Below the pieces are notes generated by a model. That model made no database searches. It was not told where the DNA came from and saw only the letters and a list, made by a program, of their open reading frames with translations. Source: an uncultured Bacilli bacterium (GTDB taxonomy: Bacteria > Bacillota_I > Bacilli_A > RF39 > UBA660). Taken from it: a stretch of DNA of 34,098 nucleotides. The stretch's first letter is position 1, and each line of letters opens with the position of its first letter. The position numbers and the translations under genes are program-made. This document shows positions 25,276-33,645 of this stretch, piece by piece. The stretch is from positions 1-34,098 of the forward strand of contig CAKPNP010000010.1 of the NCBI GenBank assembly GCA_934169415.1, in the 5' to 3' direction.

Positions 25276-26073
25276 TCACCTTTTAAATCCACATTTTCTG
25301 CACAATTCTTCGCACAATTTATTATTATTAAATCCCTCTATTATTTTTTTAGTTCTAATATTATTTAAAACATCTATTAAATCCTCATTAAATATATTAC
25401 CTAGATTTATAATTCCATTACTATCTAGACAACAAGGAATTATAGTACCATCTGAAAGTATTCCTATATGAGTTTTCAAGCCTAAACATGTTCCTTTTAT
25501 ATTATTTATATTATTATTTAAACTAGGCCATATAAACATCTCATCTTTATTAATATATACATAATCATTTATTTTAATATTATTAGAATTATCATTTATT
25601 AAATCTAATCTATCATAATATTTTAATATTTCATTAATTGTACTTTTTTCCAAATCATTATAAACCCAAAATCTATATACAACATATATATTATTTTTAG
25701 CAAGTTCATAACTATAATTTAAAACATCCAATAAATTTTCATAAGCCATATTATGCAATGAAATATTTACTTGTCTTACTTTATTTTTTATTAATATATC
25801 TCTTTTACTAAGTAAAGTACCATTAGTTGTTATATTAACTTTTTTATTATATTTATTACATAATTTTAATATATCATCTAAATCAGGATGCATTAATGGT
25901 TCACCTTTTACGTGTAAATACAAATAATCAGTATAATCATTAATTTTATTTAAAATAGTTTCAAATTCAGAAACACTTAAAAATTTTTTAGCTTTATTAT
26001 CTTTAGAACAAAAACTACAATTTAAATTACAAATATTTGTTATTTCAACATAAATCTTTTTAAACTTTTTCAT
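25276..26073 (-). CDS. Radical SAM protein with SPASM-type C-terminus
   Basis: A 265-residue radical S-adenosylmethionine enzyme. The cluster motif C-x-x-x-C-x-x-C is CNLNCSFC (Cys15, 19, 22). The partial barrel includes GEPLMHPDL and NITTNGTLLS. The C-terminus carries Cys in GTCLG, PCCLD and a final CEELCRKCG, like the SPASM/twitch extension that binds an auxiliary cluster. Such proteins act in peptide maturation, cofactor synthesis or as anaerobic sulfatase activators; no precursor peptide is evident next to it. It precedes uvrC by four bases, which looks like transcriptional convenience rather than shared function. Confidence 0.85.
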   Translation of the reverse strand: MKKFKKIYVEITNICNLNCSFCSKDNKAKKFLSVSEFETILNKINDYTDYLYLHVKGEPLMHPDLDDILKLCNKYNKKVNITTNGTLLSKRDILIKNKVRQVNISLHNMAYENLLDVLNYSYELAKNNIYVVYRFWVYNDLEKSTINEILKYYDRLDLINDNSNNIKINDYVYINKDEMFIWPSLNNNINNIKGTCLGLKTHIGILSDGTIIPCCLDSNGIINLGNIFNEDLIDVLNNIRTKKIIEGFNNNKLCEELCRKCGFKR

Positions 26074-26139
26074 ATCTTATATTTTATCACATTATAGACT
26101 TATTTTGAATATTAATATATAATAAACTCAGGTGATTAA

Positions 26140-26715
26140 ATGAAAAGTGTTTTAGATAACAGTTCTATACTTATCATTAAAAAATCTAAATTTATAACAT
26201 TTACTTATAATATAGATTGTATAGAAGATGTATATAATAAGTTAAATGAAATTAAAGATAAATATAATGATGCTACACATATCTGTTATGCTTATATAAT
26301 AAATAATAATGAAAAATGTTATGATGATAATGAACCTAAAGGAACTGCAGGACTTCCAATATTAAATGTATTAAAAAAAGAAAATTTAAATAATGTAGTA
26401 TGTTTTATAGTAAGATATTTTGGTGGCATAAAATTGGGTGCTGGTGGTCTTGTTAGAGCATATTCTAAAGCTTGCCACGATTCACTCAAAATAATAGAAT
26501 TAGAATATGGTTTTGAATTAGAAATAATTTTTGATTATATCAATATAGATAAAATAAATTATTTATTGCAAAATTCAAATATAATAAGTAAATCTTTTGA
26601 TGATAAAATTAAATATATTATTCATATAAGCAAAACTGAATATAATAATATTATTAAAAATTTAAATATTATTTCTTCTATTAAAATAGTTAAAGATATA
26701 TATACAAAAAAATGA
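26140..26715 (+). CDS. YigZ/IMPACT (UPF0029) family protein
   Basis: A 191-residue cytosolic protein. The N-terminal domain carries the family signature NEPKGTAGLPIL and VVCFIVRYFGGIKLGAGGLVRAYSKA, and the C-terminal half is a ferredoxin-like DUF1949-type domain. The biochemical role is not well established; homologues are linked to translation control. GGTGAT precedes the ATG. It ends in TGA, which confirms TGA as a stop codon here. Confidence 0.92.
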   Translation: MKSVLDNSSILIIKKSKFITFTYNIDCIEDVYNKLNEIKDKYNDATHICYAYIINNNEKCYDDNEPKGTAGLPILNVLKKENLNNVVCFIVRYFGGIKLGAGGLVRAYSKACHDSLKIIELEYGFELEIIFDYINIDKINYLLQNSNIISKSFDDKIKYIIHISKTEYNNIIKNLNIISSIKIVKDIYTKK

Positions 26716-26735
26716 GCTCAATTTGAACTCATTTT
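26710..26735. terminator. Bidirectional terminator between YigZ-family gene and tsf
   Basis: AAATGAG and CTCATTT pair, extended by TCAA with TTGA in the loop. T residues follow on the plus strand, and A residues ahead allow use from the tsf side. Confidence 0.7.
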
Positions 26736-26737
26736 TA

Positions 26738-27610
26738 TTAACCATTAATTTGTTTAGCTACTTCTTCAGCAAAATTTTCTTCTTTTTTCTCAAGACCTTC
26801 GCCTACTTCGTATCTTACCATAGAAACAATTTTTCCACCATTTTGTTTAACAAATTCTCCTACAGTAATTTTATCATCCATAACAAATGATTGTTCTTCT
26901 AAACATGTTTCTTGATAGAATTTTAATAATCTACCTTCAACCATTTTTTCAGCTATTTCTGCTGGTTTTCCTTCATTAATAGCTTGTTCTTTTAAGATTT
27001 CTCTTTCTTTATCTATTCTTTCTTTAGATAATTCATTTCTATTTACAACTGATGGTCTCATAGCTGCTGCATGCATTGCAACTTGTTTAGCTACTTCTTC
27101 GCTTGCACCTTCTAGAGTAATTAATACTGCAATTCTTCCACCCATGTGTAAATAAGAACCAAAACTTTGTGAATCAGTCTTAGTAATTTTTTCAAATCTT
27201 CTAAATGATAATTTTTCACCAATTTTAGCTGTTTTATTAACTATTAAAGATTCTATTGTCTCACCATTAACTACTAAAGCATTTACATCTTCTATAGTTT
27301 TAACGTCATTACTAATAATACTATCTAATAATGTTTCTACAAGTGATTTAAATTCTTCATTTTTAGCAACAAAGTCAGTTTCTGAATTAACTTCAACTAC
27401 AACTGCATCATTACCATTTATTTTAACTCCTGCTAAACCTTCAGCAGCAATTCTATCTGCTTTTTTAGCAGCTTTACTAATTCCTTTTTCTCTTAACCAA
27501 GTAGTAGCTTCTTCTATAGAACCATTACATGCTTCTAGGGCTTTTTTACAATCAAGCATACCTGCTCCAGTTATTTCTCTTAATTCTTTTACTAAGTTAG
27601 CACTTACCAT
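26738..27610 (-). CDS. tsf: Translation elongation factor Ts
   Basis: Nucleotide-exchange factor of EF-Tu. The 290-residue length is normal. The N-terminal UBA-like domain shows VKELREITGAGMLDCKKAL and the catalytic loop segment is VEVNSETDFVAKN (about 73-85). It follows rpsB by 11 bases with AGGAGGAAAGTT ahead of its ATG, the classic rpsB-tsf operon. Confidence 0.98.
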   Translation of the reverse strand: MVSANLVKELREITGAGMLDCKKALEACNGSIEEATTWLREKGISKAAKKADRIAAEGLAGVKINGNDAVVVEVNSETDFVAKNEEFKSLVETLLDSIISNDVKTIEDVNALVVNGETIESLIVNKTAKIGEKLSFRRFEKITKTDSQSFGSYLHMGGRIAVLITLEGASEEVAKQVAMHAAAMRPSVVNRNELSKERIDKEREILKEQAINEGKPAEIAEKMVEGRLLKFYQETCLEEQSFVMDDKITVGEFVKQNGGKIVSMVRYEVGEGLEKKEENFAEEVAKQING

Positions 27611-27621
27611 AACTTTCCTCC

Positions 27622-28623
27622 TTATTTTAAATTTTCTAATAATTCAGCTTTTTTCATTGTTGAATAACCTTTAACATCTTTAGCTTTTGCTAATTCACGT
27701 AATTCAGCAACTGTCATAGCATCTAAACTTATTTCTTCTTTAGCTTCTTTTTTTACTTCTTTAGAAACTTTTTCTTCTTTTTTAAACTCTTTATTAAATT
27801 CTTTTTTTACAAATGGTTTTTTGTTAAAATTTTTAGCTTCTTTTTTAGGACGGTCTTCTTTTCTTTTAACAGAATCTACAGCTTTTTGCATAACTTCTGT
27901 TGCATTTTCTTCTTTTTTATCAGTGATATAATCGATTATTTCTCCACCATTAGCTTCAATTATTGAATTAGCCATAACACTTGTAATTAATTTTACAGCA
28001 CGAATAGCATCATCATTAGCAGGTATTACATAATCTACCATATCAGGATCACAGTTAGTATCTACAATACCAAATACTGGGATATTTAATTTTCTAGCTT
28101 CTTTTATAGCAATTTCTTCTTTAGAAGGATCAACTATATATAAAGCTTGAGGTAATTTATTCATATCTCTAATACCTGATAAAATAGTATTTAATTTATT
28201 GTATTCCTTTTTAAGACCGATTACTTCTTTTTTAGGAAGTAAATCAAATGTTCCATCAGCTTCCATCTTTTCGATTTCTTCTAATCTTCTAACACGTCTT
28301 CTGATAGTTTTGAAGTTTGTTAAAGTTCCACCTAACCATCTTTCTGTAACATAATAAGAATTTGATCTAAGAGCTTCTTCACGACAAGCTTCTTGAGCTT
28401 GTTTTCTTGTTCCTACAAATAATACTTTACCACCGTTTGCAGTGATTTCTTTCATAGCAACATAAGCTTCTTCAATTTTTTTAGCTGTTTTTTGTAAATC
28501 AATAATATAAATATCATCTCTAGATGTATAAATATATTCTTTCATTTTTGGATTCCATCTTTTTGTTTGGTGACCAAAATGAACACCAGCTTCAAGTAAA
28601 TAACTCATTGACACAACTGCCAT
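27622..28623 (-). CDS. rpsB: Ribosomal protein uS2 with a long C-terminal extension
   Basis: The first 230 or so residues are a standard S2 (LEAGVHFGHQTKRWNPKM at the start, GVVDTNCDP-like FGIVDTNCDPDMVDY in the middle). The protein is 333 residues, while S2 is commonly about 240-260. The extra part is a Lys/Glu-rich linker (about 235-295) and then a small domain, SLDAMTVAELRELAKAKDV-type, ending KKAELLENLK (about 300-333). This end resembles the Rho N-terminal/SAP-like helix-extended-helix module that binds nucleic acid. AAGGAGG precedes the ATG. Confidence 0.95.
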   Translation of the reverse strand: MAVVSMSYLLEAGVHFGHQTKRWNPKMKEYIYTSRDDIYIIDLQKTAKKIEEAYVAMKEITANGGKVLFVGTRKQAQEACREEALRSNSYYVTERWLGGTLTNFKTIRRRVRRLEEIEKMEADGTFDLLPKKEVIGLKKEYNKLNTILSGIRDMNKLPQALYIVDPSKEEIAIKEARKLNIPVFGIVDTNCDPDMVDYVIPANDDAIRAVKLITSVMANSIIEANGGEIIDYITDKKEENATEVMQKAVDSVKRKEDRPKKEAKNFNKKPFVKKEFNKEFKKEEKVSKEVKKEAKEEISLDAMTVAELRELAKAKDVKGYSTMKKAELLENLK

Positions 28624-28766
28624 AATATTCCTCCTTTTGTTATTTCTTCAACTTACCTATTTTATACCACTAAATAGCACAAGATATAAAAAACAATAAG
28701 TTTGCTTCGTAACATTTTCCAAATAGGCAATCCCCGAATGTCCAACGGTTTAAAAAAGCCAATATT
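28624..28766 (-). promoter_or_regulatory. Long rpsB leader, candidate autoregulatory RNA
   Basis: From the promoter to the rpsB start there are about 140 untranslated bases, including GC-richer blocks such as CGTTGGACATTCGGGGATTGCC (written here as CGTTGGACATTC then GGGGATTGCC) that stand out from the AT-rich surroundings. Leaders of rpsB operons bind free S2 in other bacteria, so feedback control is plausible. I could not derive a firm fold by eye. Confidence 0.4.
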
Positions 28767-28795
28767 ATTATATCATAAAGTTAAATAAAATAAAG
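28767..28795 (-). promoter_or_regulatory. Extended -10 promoter of rpsB-tsf
   Basis: TGATATAAT on the minus strand (TATAAT at 28767-28772) with a weak CTTTAT at 17 bases. The rest of the gap up to 28904 is AT-rich and should hold the divergent promoter of the SpoIIIAH-like gene, which I cannot place. Confidence 0.6.
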
Positions 28796-28904
28796 CTTTT
28801 TTTAATAAAATAGATTAATTTTTTAAATAATATTATACGTTAATATAAAATATCATATTTTTTATAATCTATTAATATAATTTATTACAAAGGGAGAGAA
28901 AAAT

Positions 28905-29396
28905 ATGATAAATAAACGAAGTATATGGTTTTTAACCTTATTTAGCCTTATATTAGTACTAAGTGTTTACTATATTACAATGCCTAGTGAATTATTACTA
29001 AATACAAATGCAAACTATAATGAGACTACTAATAAAGAAGAAAAAAATGAAACTACATATTTAGTATCACTAAAATTAGAAAAAGAAAGCAATTTACAAA
29101 AAGAAATGGAAGCATTACAAATAATACTTATGGATAACAGTAAAACTATAAGTGAAAAAAATGATGCTTATAATAAAATTAAAGATTTAAATTCTAATAA
29201 AGCATTAGAAGAAAAATTAGAAAGTTTAATAAAAGAAAAACATAATCTAGAATCATATATTAAAATTAAAGGAGATCAAATAGAAGTTATAGTAAATAGC
29301 AGTGATAAATCAACTACATTAGCTAACAATATAATGAGAAGTATACAAGAAAATTTTAAAGAAGAAAAATATATAACAGTTAAATTTATAAGTTAA
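28905..29396 (+). CDS. spoIIIAH: SpoIIIAH-like sporulation protein
   Basis: A 163-residue bitopic protein: KRSIWFLTLFSLILVLSVYYI is the N-terminal helix, closely like the start of SpoIIIAH, followed by a charged coiled segment (about 45-110) and a small alpha/beta ring-building-like domain (IKIKGDQIEVIVNS onward). In spore formers SpoIIIAH on the mother-cell side pairs with SpoIIQ to build the feeding channel. Here it stands outside any spoIIIA operon, although the rest of the operon could be elsewhere. GGGAG precedes the ATG. Confidence 0.78.
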   Translation: MINKRSIWFLTLFSLILVLSVYYITMPSELLLNTNANYNETTNKEEKNETTYLVSLKLEKESNLQKEMEALQIILMDNSKTISEKNDAYNKIKDLNSNKALEEKLESLIKEKHNLESYIKIKGDQIEVIVNSSDKSTTLANNIMRSIQENFKEEKYITVKFIS

Positions 29397-29408
29397 TATA
29401 AAAACACT

Positions 29409-29436
29409 CACCATAATATTGTCCCATCATAAAATA
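29409..29436 (+). promoter_or_regulatory. Possible SigK-type promoter of gerE
   Basis: CACC (29409-29412), 15 bases, then CATAAAATA (29428-29436), which fits the AC-type -35 and CATA-NNN-TA -10 of mother-cell sigma factor K. In Bacillus subtilis gerE is SigK-dependent, so the match is expected, but it is short and could be chance. Confidence 0.45.
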
Positions 29437-29476
29437 ATATGAATAAGTATAAACCACCCAAGGAAGTGAGGGAATT

Positions 29477-29683
29477 ATGGAAAAAAGTGTATTAACAAAA
29501 AGAGAAAAAGAAGTTTTTGACCTACTAGTATCAAATAATACAACTAAAGAAATATCAAAAATTTTAAAAATATCTGAAAAAACAGTTAGAAATCATATAT
29601 CAAATGTAATGCAAAAACTTGGTGTTAAAGGAAGAGCTCAAGCAGTTGTAGAACTTTTAAAATTAAAAGAAATTTCGCTTTAA
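29477..29683 (+). CDS. gerE: GerE-like LuxR-type regulator
   Basis: A 68-residue protein consisting only of a LuxR-type helix-turn-helix: LTKREKEVFDLLVSNNTTKEI, then SEKTVRNHISNVMQKLGV. GerE is the only well-known free-standing domain of this size and is the last mother-cell regulator of spore coat genes. The neighbouring gerM-like gene strengthens the call, as the two genes are close in Bacillus. GGAAGTGAGGG lies before the ATG. Confidence 0.8.
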   Translation: MEKSVLTKREKEVFDLLVSNNTTKEISKILKISEKTVRNHISNVMQKLGVKGRAQAVVELLKLKEISL

Positions 29684-29706
29684 AAGGTATAAGTATACCT
29701 TTTTTT
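29682..29706 (+). terminator. Terminator of gerE
   Basis: AAAAGGTATA, AG, TATACCTTTT then more T: a ten-bp nominal stem followed by a T run. It begins at the stop codon. Confidence 0.75.
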
Positions 29707-29729
29707 CATATTATTTAATAGGTGAAAAT

Positions 29730-30683
29730 ATGATAAAGAAAAAAATGATAAGAAAGATAATTGTAGCTTCATGTGCCCTATTTGCACTTTTACTACTTTA
29801 TTTAGTTCCTGAAAATAATAAATTAAACATTAATGAAAAACTTGATTATACAAAGCCTGATATACTAACAAGTAGTATATATCTTCTTGATGATTATAAC
29901 TATGTTGCTAAAACAGAAGTGGTAACTAATACTAAAAAAATAGAAGATAAAATTAAAGAATTATTAACAATATTAATAACTGGTAATAATTTAGAAAATA
30001 GAATTCCAAACGGGTTTAAAGCCATAATACCAGCTGATACTAAAATATTAAGTATTAAATATGAAGATGGATTAGCTAAAATTGATTTTTCTAAAGATTT
30101 ACTAGATATTGATGAAAGTTTAGAAGAAAAAATGGTTGAAGCAATTATATATACAGTTACATCTATTGATGATGTTAAAAAAGTAATTATATATGTTGAA
30201 GGCGATGTTTTATCATATTTACCAAAATCTAAAATTACTCTACCTTCAACTTTAGATAGAAATTTTGGTATAAATAAAGTATATGATTTTACTAAAACTA
30301 AAGACATTAATCAAGTTACAATATATTATTTAAAAAATAAAAATGATGATTACTACTATGTTCCTGTTACTAAGTATTTAAATGATTCAAGAGATAAAAT
30401 TAAAATCATAATTGATGAACTTACAAGTTATAATTCTTATAATACAAATTTAATGAGTTATTTAAATTCAAATACTGAACTACTTGCTATAGAAAAGCAA
30501 GACAATATTTTAGAGTTAACATTTAATTCATACATATTCGAAGATGTTTCAGAAAAAGAAATTTTAGAAGAAGTTATATATACAATTTGTATGTCCATTA
30601 AAGATAATTACGATGTAGATGAAGTAGTATTTAAAAACCAAGAAGAGCCTATTATAACAACTACATTAAAAGAAATAAAATAA
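29730..30683 (+). CDS. gerM: GerM-like protein with two GerMN domains
   Basis: A 317-residue exported protein. After a basic N-terminus a hydrophobic segment (9-27) anchors it. Two similar halves follow (about 50-170 and 185-315): each has a strand, a Glu/Lys-rich helix and a NLMSYLNSNTELLAIEKQDNIL-like or RIPNGFKAIIPADTKILSIK-like core, which are GerMN repeats. GerM in spore formers links the SpoIIQ-SpoIIIAH complex to the peptidoglycan between membranes, so it fits the neighbouring SpoIIIAH-like gene. The V-A-S-C in the signal could be read as a lipobox, but the stretch after Cys is too hydrophobic to be convincing. Confidence 0.82.
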   Translation: MIKKKMIRKIIVASCALFALLLLYLVPENNKLNINEKLDYTKPDILTSSIYLLDDYNYVAKTEVVTNTKKIEDKIKELLTILITGNNLENRIPNGFKAIIPADTKILSIKYEDGLAKIDFSKDLLDIDESLEEKMVEAIIYTVTSIDDVKKVIIYVEGDVLSYLPKSKITLPSTLDRNFGINKVYDFTKTKDINQVTIYYLKNKNDDYYYVPVTKYLNDSRDKIKIIIDELTSYNSYNTNLMSYLNSNTELLAIEKQDNILELTFNSYIFEDVSEKEILEEVIYTICMSIKDNYDVDEVVFKNQEEPIITTTLKEIK

Positions 30684-30708
30684 ACGAGAATTAAACTCGT
30701 TTATTTTT
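30677..30708. terminator. Bidirectional terminator between gerM and hemW
   Basis: AATAAACGAG and CTCGTTTATT form a ten-bp stem with a seven-base loop; T-rich sequence follows on both strands. Confidence 0.8.
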
Positions 30709-31788
30709 ATAATCTAAATCTAAAAATTCTACTAAAATACTATTTTGAACATATAAATATTTCTCATTTATTTTTATATTATCGTTTTCTATAATTAATG
30801 TTTTTTCTTTTAATAATTTTTTTATCACTTCTAAAGATAATAAGTTAATATTATATTTAGAATTAAAGTTATCAATATTAATTCCATCTATTTTTCTAAA
30901 GCCTAAAATAAATTCGTTAGTAATAGTTTCATTTATATCTAAAATATGTTCTTCTTTTGTATATTTTCCATTTATATAATCACTATACGATCTTGTATTA
31001 TCACTTCTTGTATTATCGATATATGAAGATGCACCTATCCCAAAACCATAATAATTAAGATTATTCCAGTAAACTAAATTATGTTTTGATTCATAACCTT
31101 TTTTACAGTAATTACTTATTTCATAATGAATATAACCATTATCTTTTAATGTTTTATTAATAAATTTAAACATTTCATAATCCATATCTTCATCTATATT
31201 TTTACATCCATCTATATATAGCTTAGTATTAGGTTCAATTATAAGAGAATATGTTGAAATATGATTAACATCCAAACTTAAAAAAAATTCTAAATCTTTT
31301 TTTAAATCATCTAAAGTTTCATTAGGTAAAGCATACATCAAATCTATATTTATGTTTTTAATATATTTTTTAATTAAATTAATTTTTTCAATTATTTTTT
31401 CTTTTGTATGATTTCTATTTAATACCTTTAATAATTTAGGATTTATAGTTTGAAGTCCTATACTTATTCTATTAACTTTGGCTTGTGATAATAGTTTTAA
31501 CTTATCTAAAGTAATATCAATATTTGATTCAAATGTAAACTCAATATTATAATATTTAAATATTTTAATTATTTCAAACAATTTTTCTAATTGTTTTAAA
31601 GATAAACTAGAAGGAGTTCCACCACCTATATAAATAGTATTAACTACCTCATTTTTATATCTACTTTTTATTTCTTTTTCCAGTTCAATTAAATATGCAT
31701 CAACCCAAGATTCATTATAATAAAATTTTGAAAAATCGCAATAAGAACAAATATTAGTACAAAATGGAATATGAATATATATACTCAT
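30691..31788 (-). CDS. hemW: HemW-like radical SAM protein
   Basis: A 365-residue member of the coproporphyrinogen oxidase-like radical SAM group. The cluster motif is CTNICSYCDF (Cys10, 14, 17, with Phe19), the first residues SIYIHIPFC are typical, and YIGGGTPSSLS, RISIGLQT and GFGIGASSYI follow. HemW is a haem-binding chaperone in better studied relatives; true HemN has a different N-terminal region. The start overlaps the rRNA methyltransferase stop by four bases. Here the usual Bacillus neighbours lepA and hrcA are absent. Confidence 0.92.
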   Translation of the reverse strand: MSIYIHIPFCTNICSYCDFSKFYYNESWVDAYLIELEKEIKSRYKNEVVNTIYIGGGTPSSLSLKQLEKLFEIIKIFKYYNIEFTFESNIDITLDKLKLLSQAKVNRISIGLQTINPKLLKVLNRNHTKEKIIEKINLIKKYIKNINIDLMYALPNETLDDLKKDLEFFLSLDVNHISTYSLIIEPNTKLYIDGCKNIDEDMDYEMFKFINKTLKDNGYIHYEISNYCKKGYESKHNLVYWNNLNYYGFGIGASSYIDNTRSDNTRSYSDYINGKYTKEEHILDINETITNEFILGFRKIDGINIDNFNSKYNINLLSLEVIKKLLKEKTLIIENDNIKINEKYLYVQNSILVEFLDLDYKNKRV

Positions 31789-32663
31789 TTTACTTTCCTC
31801 AATTTTGCAACAAAGAATCCTTCATAAACATCATCAGGACAAATACATATAACGCCATCTATTTTAGTAGGTAAAAAAGTAATACCTGGAAAATCATTCT
31901 TATCAATAGGAACTATTTCTAAATTATATTTATTAATTAGTTTTTTTATTTGATTTTCATTTTCACTTTCTAATATAGAACAAGTAGAATAAATAATAAC
32001 AGAACCAACCTTAATTAATTCATAAGCTTTAGTAAGTAATTTTTCTTGTATATTAACACTTTTATTTATCAAATCTTTGCTAAAATATTTATTATAATTG
32101 GAATCTAATGTCCCACTTCCACTACATGGAGAATCTAATAAAATTTTATCAAATCTAAAATATGAATCTAATAATAATGAATCAATATTCATAACATTGA
32201 CCCTTTTACAACCTTGTTTTAATACATTGTATTTTAATCTATCTGCTCTTATTTTATTTTTTTCACATGCTGTTATATAACAATTATTTAAGGTTAAACT
32301 AGACATTTCAGTAGTTTTACCACCAGGGGACGCTGACATATCTAAAATGTGTTCTTCTCCTTTGGGATCTAGTACTAAAACAGGAATCATACTAGATAAA
32401 TTTTGCAAATAAATTAAACCATCTTTATATATATCTAATTTTGTCATATCCACGTCTGATAAAATAATAAAAGCATCGGGAAAATATTTGACATTCTCGT
32501 ACTTAATTTTATTATCATCTAAAAATTTTTTAATATAAGAAATATTAGTCTTACATCTATTAATTCTAAATGTAGTTTTTTTCTTAATATACCCATTATT
32601 TATTTTAGAAGTTAAATCACATCCATACTGTTTTATCAACATTTCATTTAAAAAATCATACAT
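31785..32663 (-). CDS. RsmB/RsmF-type (NOL1/NOP2/sun) RNA m5C methyltransferase
   Basis: A 292-residue SAM-dependent enzyme that methylates cytosine in rRNA. Motif I is DMSASPGGKT (from about residue 108), the PC motif is DSPCSGSGTL (Cys180), and the catalytic TC motif is YSTCSILESENE (Cys228). It lacks the N-terminal NusB-like domain of RsmB and the C-terminal PUA domain of RsmF, so the product is a compact form. I start at the ATG at 32663, which has AAGGGTG ahead; the frame is open to a GTG three codons upstream. Its target cytosine is not predictable. Confidence 0.88.
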   Translation of the reverse strand: MYDFLNEMLIKQYGCDLTSKINNGYIKKKTTFRINRCKTNISYIKKFLDDNKIKYENVKYFPDAFIILSDVDMTKLDIYKDGLIYLQNLSSMIPVLVLDPKGEEHILDMSASPGGKTTEMSSLTLNNCYITACEKNKIRADRLKYNVLKQGCKRVNVMNIDSLLLDSYFRFDKILLDSPCSGSGTLDSNYNKYFSKDLINKSVNIQEKLLTKAYELIKVGSVIIYSTCSILESENENQIKKLINKYNLEIVPIDKNDFPGITFLPTKIDGVICICPDDVYEGFFVAKLRKVK

Positions 32664-32707
32664 AAACTTCACCCTTAAATTATTTTAACATATTTAAAAA
32701 AAGAAAT

Positions 32708-33259
32708 CTATTTAAGATTTCTAATATTTATAAGTATGCAAATGCTTTCAATTAAATTTATAACTTCTGATGTTAATAATAATATTCCTGTTAAAAGTGT
32801 TATAACAATTAAAGATTCAAATGGATTAACTACTATTACAAGTCCTAATATTATAGTAATAATAGAAATTATAACAAGGAATATCCATCCACTATTTTTT
32901 ATACCACTTAAATTTATAGATAATTGTAATTTAATTAAATTACTCATTATTATCCAAGCACCTATTATTATTGGAAAAAAGTTAATTAAGCTATTTCTAT
33001 AAATAAATGTTAGTACACTTATTAATATAGTAAATATTCCATTAATAAAGTCAAATGAAAATAAACGAGAATTTACTGGAGTTGTAAAATAAGATATCAA
33101 ACTAATAAATCCATTTATAAACATTATTGATGAGAACATTACAACAAATATTTCAATAGATTTAACTGGTTTAATAATTAAAAATATTGATAAAATTATC
33201 ATTAATATAGAAGTTATAATTGAATATTTTTCATACTTTTTTATATAATTTAAAATCAT
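32708..33259 (-). CDS. HdeD-like (DUF308) membrane protein
   Basis: A 183-residue protein with about six hydrophobic helices in pairs, the layout of the HdeD/DUF308 family. Short loops carry few charges. HdeD is named for acid resistance in E. coli, but the Gram-positive relatives have no clear role. AGAGGTGAT precedes the ATG. A weak hairpin of the AAATCTTAAATAG type lies after the stop. Confidence 0.75.
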   Translation of the reverse strand: MILNYIKKYEKYSIITSILMIILSIFLIIKPVKSIEIFVVMFSSIMFINGFISLISYFTTPVNSRLFSFDFINGIFTILISVLTFIYRNSLINFFPIIIGAWIIMSNLIKLQLSINLSGIKNSGWIFLVIISIITIILGLVIVVNPFESLIVITLLTGILLLTSEVINLIESICILINIRNLK

Positions 33260-33306
33260 ATAATCACCTCTATTATATTTTAATACTTTTTAATTAATTA
33301 TTCAAA

Positions 33307-33499
33307 TTAATTAAAAAAGATTCTCTTATTAAATGGTGAGGTCATAAATCTAAACATTTTTTTCCTATTTGTAAGCCAATTAACTCCAACATTATTTATT
33401 AAAATATCAATGCTACCAAATTTATTAACTGTCATATCAAATAAATTAATTAAGTCTGATTCGTTAGTTACATCACAAACAACTTTTAAATTTTAATTA
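33307..33499 (-). pseudogene. Fragment of a short-chain dehydrogenase/reductase gene
   Basis: The minus strand reads VVCDVTNESDLINLF ... FGSIDILINNVGVN, which is the central Rossmann-fold part of a short-chain dehydrogenase, including the D-V-T and NN-x-G motifs. The N-terminal cofactor motif (TGxxxGxG) and the whole catalytic Tyr-x-x-x-Lys part are missing. A TAA lies just before the first conserved residues and the other end runs to a TAA at 33307. This is a relic of about 60 codons, adjoining the toxin-antitoxin array. Confidence 0.75.
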
Positions 33500-33535
33500 T
33501 ATAAAAAAAATGATTTTTAAAGACTTTTTTTAACT

Positions 33536-33564
33536 TTGACAAAGCATAATAAATATGTTATGAT
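33536..33564 (+). promoter_or_regulatory. Near-consensus SigA promoter of antisense RNA 1
   Basis: TTGACA (33536-33541), 17 bases, TATGAT (33559-33564). It is among the strongest promoters in the window and drives a short RNA without a credible reading frame. Confidence 0.88.
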
Positions 33565-33589
33565 GAATATGTCAAAGAGATTTGCATAA

Positions 33590-33630
33590 AATTAAAAGGG
33601 AATACTTAACCTTGCCAAGTTGAGTACTCC
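33590..33630 (-). terminator. Probable terminator of the peptide mRNA, copy 1
   Basis: On the minus strand GGAGTACT pairs with AGTATTCC (one G-U), continued by AAC with GTT around an eight-base loop, then CCTTTTAATTTT. The odd pair is G-U in the minus-strand RNA and A-C in the plus-strand RNA, which suggests the hairpin serves the peptide mRNA. Confidence 0.6.
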
Positions 33631-33645
33631 ACCTGTTTTTGGGTT

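Noticed and set aside
33563..33595. Eight-codon frame (ATG AAT ATG TCA ...) at the 5' end of the antisense RNA, present in both copies
   Set aside because: Its ATG overlaps the -10 box and so is not in the transcript; no ribosome site.
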